Source: Dunaliella salina
Taxonomy: Eukaryota; Chlorophyta; Chlorophyceae; Chlamydomonadales; Dunaliellaceae
Length of the DNA: 25,990 nucleotides
Reading direction: 5' to 3'
Assembly (NCBI GenBank): GCA_002284615.2
Contig: MU070560.1
Span: 1-25,990, forward strand
Shown: positions 8,734 through 17,219 of the stretch, piece after piece
How the letters are laid out: each line of letters opens with the position of its first letter
How positions within the stretch are numbered: the first letter of the stretch is position 1
The notes under the pieces: model-generated
Told to the model about the DNA's origin: nothing
What the model saw: only the letters and a program-made list of their open reading frames with translations
Databases searched by the model: none
Translations under genes and position numbers: made by a program

Positions 8734-9000
8734 CAAAGAGTTCTGGAACACCCCTGTCTGGTAGCTGAGCAGAAGGTGGCCGGCATGGCCTGCCCAGCGC
8801 ACTTCCCGCCCTGACACTTGACCGCGCAGGCCAAGCAAACTTGACCAAGCAAAGATGTGCTGTCGAAGGGGCAGATGGGTCCGTCTACAAAGTGCTCTGG
8901 AAACGACGTCTCAAAGAAGCTGAGCAGAAGATGGCCAGCATAGCCCATGCAGCGCACCTCCCCGCCCATAAACTTGACAAGCAGGCAAAGCAAACTGACC
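8734..9000. repeat. Degenerate tandem duplication of about 153 bp
   Basis: Two aligned units (8734-8847 and 8887-9000) share AAGCTGAGCAGAAGATGGCC-like, CAGCGCAC and GGCnAAGCAAACT blocks. The AAGCAAACT anchors lie at 8681, 8833 and 8988, giving spacings of 152 and 155; the first anchor belongs to a partial third unit. The units extend up to the donor side of the candidate exon at 9014-9160. A lysine-rich plus-strand frame (8841-9068) crosses one unit, but its counterpart in the other unit is not open. Confidence 0.5.
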
Positions 9001-9013
9001 AGTCAAAACATAC

Positions 9014-9160
9014 GGGGTTCTTTGGCCGGGCGGTGAAGCGGGTGATGCCATCAAAAATGCCACCATAATTAGGGTAGCCACGGAGAAGCTGGACTCGATC
9101 GTCAAGGCTCAATTCAACGCTCACATTTGTCCAAACGCGTCGTAAAGGAAACGGATGCAC
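9014..9160 (-). CDS. Candidate internal exon, unknown product
   Basis: On the minus strand, CTTGCTTTGCAG precedes 49 whole codons followed by GTATGT, a good donor. The peptide starts VHPFPLRRVWTNVSVELS and continues LDDRVQLLRGYPNYGGIFDG, ending ARPKNP. It contains one N-x-S glycosylation motif and reads like a globular, possibly extracellular segment. It is symmetric (phase 0-0). It lies upstream, in the same orientation, of the membrane protein exons at 3888-5785, so it might be part of that gene's ectodomain across a long intron; that link is inference. The plus strand is also partly open here, which lowers confidence. Confidence 0.4.
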
Positions 9161-9259
9161 CTGCAAAGCAAGTTGTCGCTGGCTTCCCAGCATTCATTGA
9201 CCCATGATGTACATTGCGACTTGAATGGTGCTCACACAGGAGTTCGCTCATTTGATGTT

Positions 9260-9590
9260 GGGCGTCACAGATTTTGATTGTGCTGGATTCGAAAGGTGCA
9301 ATTTGTTTGCACATTGCATTCCGGTCATCCTACTGTAGGGAAGGTTTTTGGGGCGCATTTGAGGAAGAGGCTGCAAAGTGTGTGGGCTGAAAATGGTATC
9401 GCGAGCATGGCAAGCACTGAAACAAATTGTCAAGGTAACCCCACCAAAGGGCATTCCTTTTGAAGCCTGTTTCTGCCTACGGCAAGCCATAGCATGTTCC
9501 TGGTATCTTCACCTTGATTTCAATATGCATATGCAGATAATTATTGCCATGCTTTCCTTTGCATGCTCACGCACCGAGAGCTGACTCCTC
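9260..9590 (+). pseudogene. Family C reverse-transcriptase C-terminal fragment, heavily decayed
   Basis: The frame HSGHPTVGKVFGAHLRKR and LQSVW aligns with YSGQPIRINGFVVDLRKR and HRSVW at 16620-16690. Further on, WYLHLDFNMHMQIIIAM aligns with RYLHLHLGRHMQRNVAC. The part between has stops and shifts, and the zinc-binding segment is gone. It is a relic only. Confidence 0.55.
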
Positions 9591-9617
9591 TCTGGCAGAC
9601 ACATGCACCTGATTGTC

Positions 9618-9793
9618 AAAAGAAAAGAAAAGAAAATCTACACAGGCAGAGAAACTCTGTACATCAATTCAGGAAAAGGAGGCACATTGGCCAAGGGAGA
9701 GTTTCTCTGCCTACACAGTCTTTCTTTTCTTTTCTCTCCTGGCCTATAAAGAGCCGTAAGTCCCCTTCACCACAAAATTTGAGCCGGGACAGT
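9618..9793 (-). mobile_element. Rearranged family A 3' UTR with inverted duplication
   Basis: On the minus strand, the 3' UTR following the stop at 9796-9794 starts with TTTGTGGTGAAGGGG and GGCTCTT-like sequence. It is then interrupted by an inverted copy of its own end. The arms 9618-9658 and 9698-9735 (AAGAAAAGAAAATCTACACAG against its complement) form a long imperfect palindrome. The outer arm is the genuine tail. Confidence 0.5.
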
Positions 9794-9985
9794 CTAACGG
9801 GGATCTGGAGGGTCACTAGAAGCACCTTGCTCTGGAACTTGGCTGTGGGAGGTACTCTTGTTTTCTACAGCGCGACGTGTGGAAACAAGTTTGTGAGCAT
9901 ATTGAACAGAATGGGCATGAAGTTGTTGAGCAAGCTTAGTGGCACGTAGGTGATCCAGTCCTAGTTGTTTGAACTGTGATTGTGA
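9794..9985 (-). pseudogene. Family A endonuclease C-terminal tip, minus strand
   Basis: The minus frame reads SQFKQLGLDHLRATKLAQQ, LHAHSVQYAHKLVSTRRA and ends GASSDPPDPR-stop, closely matching 690-864. It is a 5'-truncated copy lacking all catalytic residues. It sits head to head with the large plus-strand family A element that starts within about 40 bases. Confidence 0.7.
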
Positions 9986-10021
9986 CAAATGCGCGGTTAA
10001 ACTAAACCTTCTCACTAGCAA

Positions 10022-11438
10022 ACAGAAACCTTAAAACTTTATCTGAAACCTACCTTGGCAAACGAGAAGGAACAAATCTGCGCATAAAACGTCTGCTCAA
10101 CTATAACATGCGCGCTCGCCAGCTGACTAGCATCCATTCTAGCAAGCTCCATCTCGTGAAAAATGGCATTGTGTGTTCAAGGTTCACACGAAAAACAATG
10201 CATTCTTCAATTCGAGGCCTGCAAATTTGGTTAGTAAATGTTGTCTGTGGAATTTGGTTAGTAGTTTCTTTACAGATGAACCAAACCCCTCCACCCCAGC
10301 TGCTGACTCTAAGCTAGACAACCTTGAAAGGCAGGGATTTGAAAACTCAGACAAGACAAACACTTGGAAACAGAAATTAGACACGGAACTCCGCAACAAG
10401 GCCACCTTTGGCATGCATACCACAAAACCCCGAGCAGACATTAATGGGTCTGCCCGCTGTGGATTCTGGATCACAACAGTTGACCTCATCAGGCCAAAGC
10501 CAAGCAATACAACAGATCCCCACCCCAGAGCAGATGCCACCCACTCCCCTTCCATGCCATGTATGCCACCACTGGTGCTACCACAAGTCTGTTCTAAAGA
10601 GGTGGCATGCATTTATGGCACAGATGGAAAATGCAAAGGAATGCTAACCCCAGAGCGCATCAATATCCTCCACACTGCATTCAACAGAGCCAGAGACAAT
10701 GGGATCCACAACACAATTCAACCTCCACCCCAAAGCTTCGCCTCCGAGCTCGTGGGTCTTTTTTCATGCTCAACCCTCAACAACAAAATGCGACAAAACG
10801 AGGAGATCAAAGATTCATACATGCGCATCCTACCAAATCATATCCACACTGCCATGCAAAAATGGGCTCTCGTAACCCAGGAAAAAATGGCCTCCCCCCT
10901 AGACTACAACCCTTGCCACCTCAACTACTGAAGTGGACACCCTCGAGATAGGATATTTGGAGCCATCCATAACAGCCTCTCATCCAAATTCTCAGGATTT
11001 TCAGTATGCCATCCAATTTACGATGACCGTGTGATGTACCTTGCTCTCGAACATGCCATTTTTTCTGCCATGCAACAAAGCAATGCCACAGCAACTTTCA
11101 TGTTCTTACCAAGCTGGGGAGGCCCTATGAGCACAAATACATACTCTAAACTCCTGAATGCCTACCCTCACTTCTGTCGCACATGGGGAACCATACCCTC
11201 AACAAGACTCAACTACGCCAACCCCCCCGTTTGGCTAAGCCAAGAAATTGACCTTCCATGCCCCTCCTGGAGCTTACAAATAATTGCTGCTTGGAACACA
11301 GCTGCAAGAGTCTGCCTCAATGAGAACGATCCAAATTGGATCACAGGTCTGAAACAGGACATCCTTGAAGCGAAATGGCTGGAAACAAACATTAGCATTG
11401 ACCCAGTCCTTAACAAGACACCCAGATATAAATTTTAA
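10022..11438 (+). pseudogene. Family A N-terminal region and PCIF1-like adenine-N6 methyltransferase domain
   Basis: The first part (10022-10190) reads MRARQLTSIHSSKLHLVK in one frame, then shifts. From 10173 the frame runs through GKCKGMLTPERINILHTAF to ASPLD (10890-10904). After a TGA at 10929-10931, where Trp would fit, the same frame continues with PRDRIFGA, CHPIYDD (11007-11027), TFMFLPSW (ends 11117), GTIPSTRLNYA and LQIIAAWNTAAR (ends 11309). PCIF1/CAPAM-family methyltransferases share this order: ASPLN, YCSxFPDxDxxFGS, NPPFxEE, a FxPxW strand, a Tyr-containing segment and an HNTAxxxLQN-like strand. Here NPPF is replaced by HPIY. PCIF1 makes m6Am at mRNA caps. Activity of this relic is unlikely, and the assignment rests on motif comparison from memory. 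Confidence 0.5.
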
Positions 11439-12165
11439 AAAGCTACCTTCTGCCCACCAACAAACCTCTCACAGTACAACACAAAGCCAACAAACTCTTT
11501 CACCACTCACATCATCCAGCCCTTATCTGGTACGCAATGTTGAAAACTGGAGATAATGGGCAAACACGGACGGCAGCTGCCATGTATACAATGGTAAACA
11601 AGTGATTGGTACAGGGGTCTACCACCCCGCCAGCGACAGCACCAACCATGTCCAACCAAATGGAGCAGGAATCACTCACACCATCACTAGAGCCAAACTG
11701 GCGGCAATAGCAGCAGCCATTCTCCTAGGCTATCGTTACATTGCCACTGACAGCCTTTGCTCTCTAGAACAGATCAGAAAGCAAACGCTCTACCCAGAAC
11801 TTCATCAACAGCATGTCCAGGGCCACATCCTCAAGATAATCATACAACTCATACGCAACCCACCTACCCCTATCCAATTCCTCAAGGTTAAATCTCATAC
11901 TGGAATTGTTGGCAACAAATGCGCAGATGCCATTGCTAAGCATCAGGCCATTCAGAATAATGACACAGGCATAACCTTCCCATGTGCAAACCTTGAAGGC
12001 AATCCGTTTCATGACACCACCTGGCTTGCCTTTGAGGAAACTTCCTGCACTCATGCAAATGCGTCTAGACGTCTGAACCCACCTGCTGCAAAGCTTGAAC
12101 ACTTCTCCAACCTCCATGATGCTTTACGGAAACACATGCACTCAAGACACAGACTTGGAAAGGCC
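11439..12165 (+). pseudogene. Family A RNase H domain with catalytic Glu replaced
   Basis: A type I RNase H is read in one frame from WANTDGSCHVYNG (Asp codon 11569-11571), through GAGITHTITRAKLAAI, to YIATDSL (Asp 11749-11751) and VKSHTGIVGNKCADAIA (His 11896-11898, Asp 11926-11928). The expected RAEL motif has AAA (Lys) at 11695-11697 instead of the catalytic Glu, and GNE is GNK at 11917-11919. Each is explained by a single G-to-A change from a GAA codon. An in-frame TAA at 11554-11556 lies just upstream, and the frame differs from the preceding methyltransferase. RNase H in such elements removes the RNA strand after reverse transcription. This copy should be inactive. Confidence 0.75.
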
Positions 12166-12411
12166 AACATACTCTTTCTACCAAAGTTTGCTTCCCCACA
12201 TCCACAAAAATATCAGCAATGCCTCCTGGACCATGTCAACACTCTCTTTCAAAATGAGGCAAAACATTTTTAAATACCGCACAGGTGCCCTCTTCAATCA
12301 AAAACACGCGGTGCGCTTTAAAATGTCCACCAGCCCACAATGCCCCCTCTGTGGGGAACTTCATAGTGCACTTCACATCTTATCAGGATGCAAAAATTCC
12401 ACCATGTCTGG
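12166..12411 (+). pseudogene. Family A linker and C-x2-C-x7-H-x4-C zinc knuckle
   Basis: After a frameshift near 12160 the reading continues as SFYQSLLPHIHKNISNASW, then FKYRTGALFNQKHAVRFKM and CPLCGELHSALHILSGC (12341-12391). The cysteine-histidine spacing equals the zinc knuckle that precedes the restriction-like endonuclease in R2-type elements, where it contributes to nucleic-acid binding. The frame changes again near 12410 before the nuclease. Family B keeps a related knuckle at 23972-24021. Confidence 0.7.
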
Positions 12412-13173
12412 TACCATACCATGATGGTAACTGAGCGACACAATATTGCCAGCAGAATCCTCCTAAAAGCCATCAGCAAAGACCCTCTTGGGGCAGGTAT
12501 TGCCTCCATGGACATTGGCAGAGCAGACCGTCTTGCCTTGCAAGACTTACAGATCCCAGAACATGCTACTAATAGGATCCTTCCCAAATATATTTTCCCG
12601 CGCCGCTTCCCTGATAAGAATAGGCTCACTTCCATCCGGCCTGATGCTCTATTAGTTGTTCCCCTGAAAAGGGCGCCAAGGTCGAATCCTTGTTATGAAT
12701 TGAGAAGTACAGGGGGCCGCCGGGGGAACAGGGGGGACTCAGCGCCAGCCACAGCTACTCCACCAACACTCAAGGCTCGCGACCCCAGTCAGCTCCACCC
12801 AGATCAGAGGCACATCCACCTTGTTGAAGTCAAATACTGTGAGGACACCCGGCCCAACAGCCATCTTGAGGCCTCCAAGCTGTAGCACCGCGAACTCTAT
12901 CGTCATCTTTCTGGGGCCTCAGCTCAAGTCACCCTCCATACTATCCTGCTAAGTGTGGGAGGAGTCATCTATACCCCTCATACATTGGAGCCTCCTTAAG
13001 AGCTTGGTCTTGACACTTTCAAGGCCACTAAACTTGTTCGGAAGCTTCATGCTCATTCTGTCATGTATGCCTACAAACTTGCCAGCACCAGACGCGCTCT
13101 TGAGAAGACCTTTTTCAACTCTCAACAAGGTCAGGCACGGGACACTGCTAGTAACCCACCTGATCCCCACTGA
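12412..13173 (+). pseudogene. Family A PD-(D/E)XK restriction-like endonuclease
   Basis: The frame begins TMMVTERHNIASRILLKAIS, with RPD at 12637-12645 and HLVEVKYCEDTRP with Glu 12826-12828 and Lys 12832-12834. Asp and Glu are separated by 61 residues, and the E-x-K is preceded by hydrophobic residues, as in the nuclease core of R2-like elements. The conserved C-terminal block LLSVGGVIYTPHTLE, KLHAHSVMYAYKL and SNPPDPH-stop (13171-13173) follows. A TAG at 12883-12885 and TAA at 12997-12999 interrupt an otherwise single frame. In living elements this nuclease nicks genomic DNA to prime reverse transcription. Catalytic codons are intact but the frame is not. Confidence 0.7.
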
Positions 13174-13300
13174 CTTTCTTCTTCTGCTTTCTTTTGGTGA
13201 AGTGGATACATGGTGCCTTGGCCCTAGGTATCCCCTTTTCCTTAATTGATGTGGGGAGTGTTTTCACTGCCTGCATAGTATTTCTTTTCTTTTCCTGAGC
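13174..13300 (+). mobile_element. Family A 3' UTR and tail of the large element
   Basis: TTTTGGTGAAGTGGA, CCTTAATTGATGTGGGG and a C/T tail (about 13278-13297) follow the stop. The stem-loop at 13251-13274 pairs GTGGG with CCTGC and AGTG with CACT. Relative to 945-967 the third pair of the inner stem is changed on both sides (A-T to T-A). The upper hairpin seen at 905-918 has decayed. Confidence 0.6.
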
Positions 13301-13745
13301 TTGAGAACTGTTGAGTGGTACCATCTTCGCGCAAATTGCGGAAAAAGGGGGTTCTCTGTGCAAGGATCAAGAGTCAATGCCACTTGCGTACAAGTGTAGG
13401 TTGCTAGGGGTGTGGAGGCAAACATGCAGCAAACGAATCCGAACTTCCATGATAGTGACAATGTGTAATATGTCCTTGTATGGTGAAGGGCAGTTCATGG
13501 ACTCGCAAGCCAGTTGTGGGTGCCTGGAAGGGCAGGTTTGCATGGGCGTCAGCTCCTCTGTTTTTGCCCCACAACTCTGCTCCAACTCAATTTGATTGTG
13601 GTAAGAATGCAGATGGCCAGGGAATTCAAAAAGAAGCAGATTGGTACCCTTGTTGTCTGGATTGGGGCACTGGAAGGGGGGCTTTGGGGCTGGTGCACGT
13701 GGGTAGGTCAGGGGGGCCTCACCCACAAATTTGACATGACGTCCA
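13300..13745 (+). repeat. Family D dispersed repeat, copy 1
   Basis: Shared blocks include GAGGCAAACATGCAGCAAACG, ATAGTGACAATGTGTAATATG, GCAAGCCAGTTGTGGGTGCC, GGAAGGGCAGGTTTGCATGG and GATTGGTACCC, matching 18600-19020 directly and the minus strand of 19840-20240 and 20690-21090. No reading frame is conserved across the copies, so it is called noncoding. It starts right after the family A tail. Confidence 0.65.
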
Positions 13746-13804
13746 TTACTTTTTTTTCCACCCTCCTGTGTAACCTCAACACATGTTTTGCTAGCATCCT
13801 GCAT

Positions 13805-14215
13805 ATTGGAATGATCGGGCATAGCGGACATTTCCGCCACATGCATGACATTTCCACATAGAACTAAGAATCAGTGGACGTTCTGGTTATCAGATAGAAT
13901 GTTTCTTGGCTATCATCATATTAGAAATTAGGAAAGAAGGAGGTCAAATTTTGATCTTTTTGGCCACCCATGTGCTGCAATTCCTGTATGGAAAGTGGCT
14001 AAAATTCTGTATCTCACCACACACTGCCAGTGGGTCTTTTTACTCCATTTCTTTGCAATGATATTCTTTAGTACAAGGACTCCAAATCACTAAAAACCAT
14101 TGGAATGATCGGTTACCACGGCTTGAACATAGCAGACGCCTCCTGGACATGCGTGACATTTGGGCATAGAACTAAGAATCAGCGGACGTTCTCATAATCA
14201 GATGGGATCATTCCT
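13805..14215 (+). repeat. Direct duplication flanking a family G block
   Basis: TTGGAATGATCGG ... CATAGAACTAAGAATCAG and GGACGTTCT appear at about 13808-13885 and again at about 14098-14190. Between them, 13920-14110 (family G) matches the minus strand of 19440-19625. No coding capacity is evident. Confidence 0.55.
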
Positions 14216-14619
14216 GACTACCGTCATGAGTGGTATCAGCTGAGTCGACACTAAAGCATTCTGACCCCTCCGAATTTGCCCATCATGCATGCAGGGTTTG
14301 AGGCTTGGAATGCCTACTTTAATATCAAGGATATGAAATCAAAGCACACTTTTCCCTCAGAATTGGACCTTTAGCATTTCAGCTTGTAAGATGTGAATGG
14401 TTCAATACCAAGACTATGTAATCAGAATGAGGATGCATGATACCCGTCCAAAGTGGACCATCAGGCATTCAGAATATTTGGGACGTGGGATCGATTGAAT
14501 GATTCAATACAAAGACTACGTCGAAAGTTTTGTTTCTGAATGGCTGAAGGCTTCATATCCTATTGTACACCTTGTAAACCTTGAAAGTTTTGTTTCTCTG
14601 CTTGATTCAGAGGGATCTC
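14216..14619. other. Non-coding stretch before the family B fragment
   Basis: AT-rich sequence with no supported gene. A short open frame at 14499-14777 runs on into the family B fragment but has no recognised motif of its own. Confidence 0.3.
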
Positions 14620-14745
14620 TGGCATGGATGGCTGCAGCTGCAGTAATGAGAGACTCCTGGATCAGGGCTTACAGGTCCCTGAAAACATATCAAGAGCTAT
14701 TCCAGACTGGACACACAAACTATCAAACCTGGATCCCCTCTGATA
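14620..14745 (+). pseudogene. Family B endonuclease N-terminal fragment
   Basis: ATGGATGGCTGC begins a frame reading MDGCSCSNERLLDQGLQVPE, then NISRAIPDW. It matches MDGCNNERLQKQGMSVPE and NITW at 24240-24305. It corresponds to the part of the endonuclease region before the RPD motif. Its right end passes into the TCTGATTCAGA satellite. Confidence 0.5.
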
Positions 14746-14884
14746 GGCTCTGGTTCAGCCTCAACAGAGGTGCCTGATTCAGACAAATAGCCAAACCCCC
14801 AATCAGACCCCTTTTGCTCTGATTCAGACCCTCTGATCTCAAGCCGGGTATCTCTGATTCAGACCCCCCCTTATTAGAGGATGA

Positions 14885-14965
14885 AAAAAGAGTGCTGCAG
14901 GAATTCAACCTGGGGCCTCGCCCTTCATACACTAACGCTGCCACTCAACCAAGAACCTATGCCAC
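14885..14965 (-). repeat. tRNA-like sequence with T-run, minus strand
   Basis: On the minus strand TTGGTTGAGTGGCAGC resembles a pol III A box and GGTTGAATTCC a B box. A T-arm-like stem (4 of 5 pairs) surrounds the B box, and a TTTTTT run follows shortly downstream. No acceptor stem pairs properly, so it is not an intact tRNA gene. It may be a SINE head or a tRNA pseudogene. Confidence 0.35.
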
Positions 14966-15319
14966 ACATAATAACAGGCAAATTAATATATCCATTTACC
15001 CTGTCTTGTACACAATGAGCTCATTCATAGGCTGTGCATGCGCAGGATAAGCCTCACTGTCTGCAAAAAGCCTTGCAATGTGTTTCACCATCAACAGTGG
15101 CAGGTGAGAAAAGACACCCCCTTTTGCATCAAAGACTTGGCACCCTCTGAATCAGAGCCACTTCAGAAGGTAGTTGTCAGATGGATGTTCATCGTCCGAA
15201 CTTTGCATGGGAACCTAGATGAATTGGCCTGATTCTGAGAAAATGGATTCTGATTCACAGGCAGTTCAGACATTGTGTGAGAAGGCAGTTGGGGCAAAGT
15301 TTGAATCAGACAAATATTA

Positions 15320-16000
15320 CTCTTGTTCAGACCCTCTTCAGAACCCTTTCATCTTATTCCAACATGCGTACGGTTTATTAACCCAGACAGGTGTCTGATT
15401 CAGAAAAATAGCCAGATACCCAATTAGACCCCTTTTTCTATGATTCAGACCCTCTGATCCTTCGCCATCCCTGACTATTCAATCACTGAATGTCTCTGAT
15501 TCAGACCCTCTTCAGAGCCCTTTTCGTCTGATTCCAACCAAGACAGGTATCTGATTCAGACAAACAGCCAGACCCCCCATCAGACCCCTTTTTTCTATGA
15601 TTCAGACCCTCCGATCCTTCGCCATCCCTGACTGTTCATTCACTGAATGTCTCTGATTCAGACCCTCCTCAGAGCCCTTTTCGTCTGATTACAACCAAGG
15701 CAGGTGTCTGATTCAGACAAATAGCCAGACCCCCAATCAGACCCCTTTTTTCCTGATTCAGACCCTCTGATCCTTAGCCATCCCTGACTGTTCATTCACT
15801 GAATGTCTCTGATTCAGACCCTCTTCAGAGCCCTTTTCGTCTGATTCCAACCAAGGCAGGTGTCTGATTCAGACAAATAGCCAGACCCCCAATCAGACCC
15901 CCTTTTTTTCTGGTTCAGGCCCTCTGATCCTTAGCCATCCCTGACTGTTCAATCACTAAGTGTCTCTGATTCAAACCCTCTTCAGAGCCTTTCTGGTCTG
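15320..16000 (+). repeat. 157-bp tandem repeat array, about 4 units
   Basis: Units beginning CTCTGATTCAGACCCTC start at 15494, 15651, 15807 and 15964, giving periods of 157, 156 and 157. A related start at 15320 has a longer spacing of 174. Each unit includes AGAGCCCTTTTCGTCTGATT, CAGGTGTCTGATTCAGACAA and CATCCCTGACTGTTCA. Units differ by few substitutions, so amplification looks fairly recent. Confidence 0.85.
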
Positions 16001-16559
16001 CTCAGCTCATCCAGACCCCCTCCAGAGCTTTTTCCTTCTTCTTTCATGATAAGACAGGTGTCCAGTTCAGACTTACTCTGATTCAGAGTGCCTTCAGAGG
16101 GTCAATCACAAGGCAGATGGGAACTTCATCAAATTTGATGAATCTGTCTGACTCTGAGAAGTTGAACACTGACCCAGAGGCAGTTCAGACATTGTGTGAA
16201 TAGGCAAATGGGGCCGAATTAATGTTAGTCAGAAGACCAGCTTTATTCTGATTCAGACAATCATCAGAGGCTCTTAGTGATGCTATACAACGGCAGCCTC
16301 TGACTCAGACCCCCTTGTTTCTGATTTAGAGGCCATTCAGAGGCACCCTCTGAATCAGACCCTCTTCAGACCAATCAGACTTGGAATCAGAGAAACCAAG
16401 ACTTTCCGACGTATAACATCAGGATGACCATGTACGGTTGTTGGACCATACTTGTTGCGGGTTGTCAGAACCTAACATGGGTTTAGGGTTAGTACCAGGG
16501 GGTCCTAAATTGCGGATATTCCCATGAGTAGAAACTCTAAAAAGTGCGTGCTGGGCGTC

Positions 16560-17219
16560 AGAATTCGTATCTGCTTTTCAGGCATTGGACAGGCGCAACT
16601 ACTTCACACATTGTGTATACTCGGGCCAGCCCATTAGGATAAATGGTTTTGTGGTTGATTTACGGAAAAGGCATAGGAGCGTGTGGCCAACTGAGGATCA
16701 TGCTGAACATGGTGCTCATTTAAACAAGTTAGCCAAGTACCATAACTGGGTAGCGCTTCCCTTCCGGCATAATTCTGCTCTTGGTAAACCTCTCCATACT
16801 TCTAGGTATCTGCATTTGCATTTGGGTAGGCATATGCAGAGAAACGTTGCTTGCTTCAGACTGCACGCCCACAAACTTTGCGTTGAAACTTCTCATTGGC
16901 ATGGACGTGCACCTCAATGTGATTTATGTGTTTCAGAACAATGGCAGTATGAAAAGCACGTCATCTTTCTCTACCCTTGCAACTTCCTATGTTGGCTTAG
17001 AAGAAAGTTTGCACATCTTTTTACTGCCTTTCCTGCTCACAGAGTAGTGTCAGATGATACAGGGTCTTTACTTTTTTTTCTGATACTTGCTCTCTGGGTG
17101 TTGCTCGTTTTTTTCAAAACCAAGTTACTCAGACTTATCGCTTCATCTCCGAGCTTATGGATTTCTTTCAGCACATCGAGCAGCCAAACTATCAGGCTGA
17201 AGGTTATGTTCCTTTGTAA
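16560..17219 (+). pseudogene. Family C reverse-transcriptase C-terminal region, best copy
   Basis: The frame from 16585 reads YSGQPIRINGFVVDLRKR, KLAKYHNWVALPF, RYLHLHLGRHMQRNVAC, FRLHAHKLCVETSHW, then CDLC, EKHVIFLYPC and LRRKFAHLF. The C-x2-C ... H-x4-C arrangement is the zinc segment found after the polymerase domain in many LINE proteins. A frameshift near 17100 moves the end to another frame, RFISELMDFFQHIEQPNYQ, ending TAA at 17217-17219. No polymerase motif (such as YADD) precedes it here. No zinc residue is visibly lost in this copy. Confidence 0.65.

Larger units (their letters stand above)
10022..13300 (+). mobile_element. Family A non-LTR retrotransposon, 5'-truncated and degenerate
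   Basis: This is the largest element in the window. In order it has an unknown N-terminal part, a PCIF1-like methyltransferase domain, RNase H, a zinc knuckle, a PD-(D/E)XK endonuclease, and a 3' UTR with stem-loop and TTTTC-type tail. RNase H together with an R2-type C-terminal nuclease recalls the Dualen/RandI group described from green algae, which also carries an APE nuclease and reverse transcriptase; neither is visible here, presumably lost by 5' truncation. Breaks include a frameshift near 10190, TGA at 10929, a shift near 11430, TAA at 11554, shifts near 12160 and 12410, TAG at 12883 and TAA at 12997. Clade assignment is inference from domain order. Confidence 0.65.
14740..16400. repeat. 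TCTGATTCAGA-rich satellite region
   Basis: The 11-mer TCTGATTCAGA, an interrupted palindrome, and close variants recur dozens of times, usually followed by CCCT or CAAATAGCCAGACCCCC. The right flank (16040-16400) and left part (14740-14880) are degenerate, and 14885-15290 is largely unique. No conserved frame exists. Confidence 0.8.

Noticed and set aside
8841..9068. Lysine-rich plus-strand frame (reads KVLWKRRLKEAEQKMASIAH)
   Set aside because: It crosses a tandem repeat unit whose partner is not open, and the opposite strand has better splice borders.
10022..13173. Reverse transcriptase core in the family A element
   Set aside because: No YADD-like or other polymerase motif was found in any frame; only downstream domains are visible.
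14740..16400. Possible CRISPR array
   Set aside because: Repeats are contiguous 157-bp units without short uniform repeats and unique spacers, and the context is eukaryotic.
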